DNA of 9,890 nucleotides, from the NCBI GenBank assembly GCA_007131125.1, contig SLRE01000105.1:1-9890 (forward strand), read 5' to 3'. A model generated the notes under the pieces. It was given only the letters and a program-made list of their open reading frames with translations. It was not told the DNA's origin and made no database searches. This stretch comes from Bacteroidales bacterium (lineage in GTDB: Bacteria; Bacteroidota; Bacteroidia; Bacteroidales; UBA7960). This document shows, piece by piece, positions 7,048 through 9,890 of the stretch (positions within the stretch are counted from its first letter, which is position 1; each line of letters opens with the position of its first letter). Both the position numbers and the translations under genes were made by a program.

Positions 7048-8808
7048 ATGCTGAGAACACATAATTGCGGGGAACTCCGCATTGAAGACACAGGAAAGGA
7101 AGTGACATTGTGCGGCTGGCTGCAGCGCTCGCGCGACCTGGGGGGAATGACCTTCATTGATTTGCGTGACCGTTACGGAATTACACAGCTGGCTTTTAAT
7201 ATGGAGAAAAATGCCGGGCTGTGTAAACAGGCCAGGGAATTGGGTCGGGAGTTTGTGCTCAGGGCAAAGGGAACTGTTACAGAACGCAGCAGTAAAAACC
7301 CCAAAATGCCCACAGGGGATATTGAAATTTTTGTTACGGAGTTGGAGGTGCTGAATGAATCTCAAACCCCTCCTTTTACCATAGAAGAGGAAACCGACGG
7401 AGGGGACGACCTGCGCATGAAATTCCGCTACCTGGACATCAGGCGGGAAAGCGTACGCAAAAACCTTGAGTTGCGCCATCAGATGGCCATCGAAACCCGA
7501 AATTACCTCAACCTCCAAAAATTTATTGAGGTAGAAACACCGGTGCTGATAAAATCCACCCCCGAAGGGGCAAGAGATTTTCTTGTACCCTCACGCATGC
7601 ATGCCGGCCAGTTTTATGCACTGCCACAGTCACCCCAGACCTTTAAGCAGCTGCTGATGATAGGAGGGCTGGACCGTTATTTTCAGATTGTAAAATGTTT
7701 TCGCGATGAAGACCTTCGCGCCGACCGCCAGCCCGAGTTTACCCAGATTGACTGTGAAATGTCCTTCGTAACCCGCGAGGATGTATTTGAAACTTTCGAG
7801 GGCCTGGCAAAGCACCTTTTCAAAGCGGTAAAGGGGGTTGAAAACATTCGTTTTGAGCAAATGAGCTATCAGGATGCCATGAAATACTACGGCACCGACA
7901 AACCCGACACCCGTTTTGAAATGCGTTTTGCTGAGCTCAACACGCTGGCGCAGGGCAAAGGCTTTAAAGTTTTTGATGATGCAGAGCTGGTGGCCGGCAT
8001 TTGTGCCGAAGGATGCGCTGAATACAGCCGCAAACAGCTGGATGCATTGACCGACTGGGTAAGGCGACCCCAGATCGGTGCCAAAGGCCTTGTTTACGTA
8101 AAATACAATCCTGACGGCAGCTTCAAATCTTCTGTTGACAAGTTTTTCAACCAGGAACAATTGCAGGAATGGGCTGAGGCCATGGGCGCAAAACCCGGAG
8201 ACCTTTTGCTGATCCTTGCCGGAGAAACCCATGCCACCAGAAAAGCCCTTGGCGAATTGAGGCTGGAAATGGGCAAGCGGCTTGGGCTGCGAAAAAGCGA
8301 TACCTTCTCCTGCTTGTGGGTTACCGACTTTCCATTGCTGGAATGGGATGAAGAGACCGGGCGGTTTTATGCCATGCACCACCCTTTTACCGCGCCTTTG
8401 AAAGACGACCTGCACCTGCTGGAAAAAGAGCCCGCAAAAGTAAGGGCAAATGCATACGACATGGTCATCAACGGAGTGGAGATCGGAGGAGGGTCCATCC
8501 GGATTTTTGACAGGGAGTTGCAGGAAAAAATGTTTCATGTGCTTGGTTTTACTCCTGAAGAAGCCAGGAACCAGTTTGGATTCCTGATGGATGCTTTCCG
8601 TTATGGTGCGCCTCCCCATGGGGGTGTTGCCTTTGGTTTCGACCGCTGGTGCGCTTTGTTCGGAGGTTCCGACTCCATCAGGGATTATATCGCCTTCCCG
8701 AAAAATAATGCCGCACGGGATGTGATGATCGACAGCCCAAGCCGGGTAGATCCTGCACAGTTGCAGGACCTGCATCTTAAACTGAATATTCAGGATAAAG
8801 AAGAATAA
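7048..8808 (+). CDS. aspS: Aspartyl-tRNA synthetase, bacterial type
   Basis: Class IIb synthetase that activates aspartate with ATP and charges tRNA-Asp in the cytoplasm. At 586 residues it is close to the usual bacterial length (about 590). Order: N-terminal OB-fold anticodon-binding domain (about 1-110, with CGWLQRSRDLGG and FIDLRDRYG); catalytic core with motif 1 around 159-168 (FIEVETPVLI) followed by STPEGARDF; QSPQ (194-197); motif 2 FRDEDLRADRQPEFTQID with R219; the bacterial GAD insertion domain (about 290-415); HHPFT at 444-448; and motif 3 GVAFGFDRW with R533. All catalytic motifs are intact. Leu at position 31 is the residue seen in tRNA-Asp-discriminating bacterial enzymes, an inference only. 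The start is supported by the conserved MLRTHNCGEL opening and by the -7 box just upstream. It begins 219 bases after the stress gene; the ABC-F gene begins 99 bases downstream. Confidence 0.98.
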   Translation: MLRTHNCGELRIEDTGKEVTLCGWLQRSRDLGGMTFIDLRDRYGITQLAFNMEKNAGLCKQARELGREFVLRAKGTVTERSSKNPKMPTGDIEIFVTELEVLNESQTPPFTIEEETDGGDDLRMKFRYLDIRRESVRKNLELRHQMAIETRNYLNLQKFIEVETPVLIKSTPEGARDFLVPSRMHAGQFYALPQSPQTFKQLLMIGGLDRYFQIVKCFRDEDLRADRQPEFTQIDCEMSFVTREDVFETFEGLAKHLFKAVKGVENIRFEQMSYQDAMKYYGTDKPDTRFEMRFAELNTLAQGKGFKVFDDAELVAGICAEGCAEYSRKQLDALTDWVRRPQIGAKGLVYVKYNPDGSFKSSVDKFFNQEQLQEWAEAMGAKPGDLLLILAGETHATRKALGELRLEMGKRLGLRKSDTFSCLWVTDFPLLEWDEETGRFYAMHHPFTAPLKDDLHLLEKEPAKVRANAYDMVINGVEIGGGSIRIFDRELQEKMFHVLGFTPEEARNQFGFLMDAFRYGAPPHGGVAFGFDRWCALFGGSDSIRDYIAFPKNNAARDVMIDSPSRVDPAQLQDLHLKLNIQDKEE

Positions 8809-8907
8809 CAGATTTATCCAGATAAAAATTCGTTGCCATTGTGTTAGCGGGCAGGGAAATGGGGTTTGCTACAGTGCATGTTCTGCCCAAAGTCAAGCTG
8901 ATTTAAA

Positions 8908-9890
8908 ATGATCTCCGTAAATAACTTATTGGTTCAGTTTTCCGGGGAGGTGCTTTTTGAGAACGTTTCTTTCCTGATAAACAAAAAGGACCGCATAGGC
9001 CTTGTTGGGAAAAACGGTGCAGGAAAAACCACTCTGATGAAGATCATCTCCGGCAGCTTTTCCCCGGAAAAGGGAACCGTGGTGATTCCTTCGGGAGCAA
9101 CGGTGGGATATTTACCCCAGGAGCTGATGCTCACCAGCACCCGTAAGGTTATTGATGAAACCCTGCGTGCTTTTGAGGAAATCCAGGGACTGGAGAAATC
9201 CATCCGAAAGCTTACCGAAGAGATTTCAACCCGTGATGACTATGATACCGAAAACTATCATCAGCTGACACAGAAACTGGCAGAGGCCAACGAAAGATAC
9301 GATTTACTCGGAGGTCCCACCCAGCTGGCAAGGGCCGAAAAAGTGCTTCTTGGTTTAGGTTTTGAGCGTAACGACCTGCAGCGCCCCATGCAGGAATTCA
9401 GCGGAGGCTGGCAAATGCGTGTTGAGCTGGCCAAAATTCTTTTGCAAAACCCCGACCTCTTGCTCCTTGACGAGCCTACCAACCACCTGGACATCGAGTC
9501 CATTCAATGGCTGGAAACCTTTTTGCAGGATTATCCCGGTGCGGTAATGCTGGTTTCCCACGACCGGGCTTTCCTCGACAACATCACCAACCGAACCATT
9601 GAAATCGTCCTGGGAAAGATTTACGATTACAAGGCCTGTTATTCTGATTATGAACTGCTGCGTGAAGAGCGCATGGAAAAGGAAATAGCGGCCTACAACA
9701 ACCAGCAGAGGGAAATTGCCCAGATTGAGCGGTTCATTACCCGCTTCAGGGCCAAAGCCACCAAGGCCAGGCAGGTGCAGTCGCGGGTTAAGCTTCTGGA
9801 AAAAATGGAAAAGGTGGAAGTGGAGGAAACCGACAACAGTGCCATTCACTTTCGTTTCCCCGAAGCCCCCCCTTCTGGCAAGGTCGCCCT
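8908..9890 (+). CDS. ABC-F family ATPase (ribosome-associated translation factor), 3' end cut
   Basis: The first 327 residues of a cytoplasmic ABC-F protein, a soluble double-ATPase family whose members act at the ribosomal E site. The frame is open to the right edge. ATG at 8908 is chosen because an in-frame TGA lies at 8899-8901 and the family-typical MISVNNLLVQFSGEVLFENV follows. First ATPase domain: Walker A GKNGAGKTT (34-42), signature FSGGWQMR (164-171), Walker B LLLLDEPTNHLD (184-195) with catalytic E189, and switch H218 in SHD. A charged helical linker begins near residue 235; QIERFITRFRAKATKARQVQSR within it is typical of the ABC-F interdomain linker that reaches the P-site tRNA. The second ATPase domain should lie beyond the window. 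No transmembrane segments are seen, which excludes a transporter. Subfamily (Uup, EttA/YdiF-like, or antibiotic-resistance type) cannot be decided from this half; a housekeeping role is most likely given the aspS neighbour. Confidence 0.95.
   Translation, partial: MISVNNLLVQFSGEVLFENVSFLINKKDRIGLVGKNGAGKTTLMKIISGSFSPEKGTVVIPSGATVGYLPQELMLTSTRKVIDETLRAFEEIQGLEKSIRKLTEEISTRDDYDTENYHQLTQKLAEANERYDLLGGPTQLARAEKVLLGLGFERNDLQRPMQEFSGGWQMRVELAKILLQNPDLLLLDEPTNHLDIESIQWLETFLQDYPGAVMLVSHDRAFLDNITNRTIEIVLGKIYDYKACYSDYELLREERMEKEIAAYNNQQREIAQIERFITRFRAKATKARQVQSRVKLLEKMEKVEVEETDNSAIHFRFPEAPPSGKVA

Noticed and set aside
7630..8775. 381-residue open frame on the minus strand inside aspS
   Set aside because: It lies wholly antisense to a fully conserved synthetase gene, has no recognisable motif, and its composition is that of a complementary shadow of codon-biased coding DNA.
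8849..8888. GGGCAG...CTGCCC inverted repeat in the aspS/ABC-F gap
   Set aside because: Only a 6-bp stem with a 28-base loop and no T-tract; too weak for a terminator. I see no other clear signal in 8809-8907.

Overview
This window looks like ordinary chromosomal DNA from a member of the Bacteroidota, probably a free-living Bacteroidales/Marinilabiliales-type or related lineage. The grounds are moderate GC, AT-rich leaders instead of clear Shine-Dalgarno sites, a TAnnTTTG-type -7 box before aspS, and protein families typical of that phylum (long exported S9 peptidase, tandem-domain universal stress protein, acyltransferase/GT2 pair). All genes are on the plus strand and most positions are coding. 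I see no phage, IS element, CRISPR array, tRNA or rRNA.

Layout. (1) Positions 1-5763 hold five closely packed genes: a PlsC-type acyltransferase cut by the left edge, a membrane GT2 glycosyltransferase overlapping it by 4 bases (ATGA), an exported or membrane-anchored TPR protein, a small exported rhodanese, and a 933-residue secreted S9 prolyl-oligopeptidase-family peptidase. A 12-bp perfect hairpin plus U-tract (5781-5820) closes this unit. (2) Positions 5932-6828 encode a two-domain universal stress protein as its own unit. (3) A 219-base gap follows. It holds seven TTAACC-like hexamers interrupted in register by a perfect 20-bp GC-rich palindrome, then a probable promoter. (4) aspS (aspartyl-tRNA synthetase) spans 7048-8808. 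(5) After a 99-base gap, an ABC-F translation factor starts at 8908 and runs off the right edge.

Functionally, the acyltransferase and glycosyltransferase are likely consecutive enzymes making or decorating a membrane glycolipid. The GT2 resembles the CruG/HpnB-like group, so an acylated carotenoid glycoside is a reasonable but unproven guess. The TPR, rhodanese and peptidase products are predicted to be exported or membrane-anchored and may only be co-transcribed. aspS and the ABC-F gene both serve translation. I found no convincing undescribed system; the most distinctive non-coding signal is the hexamer/palindrome element at 6918-6979.
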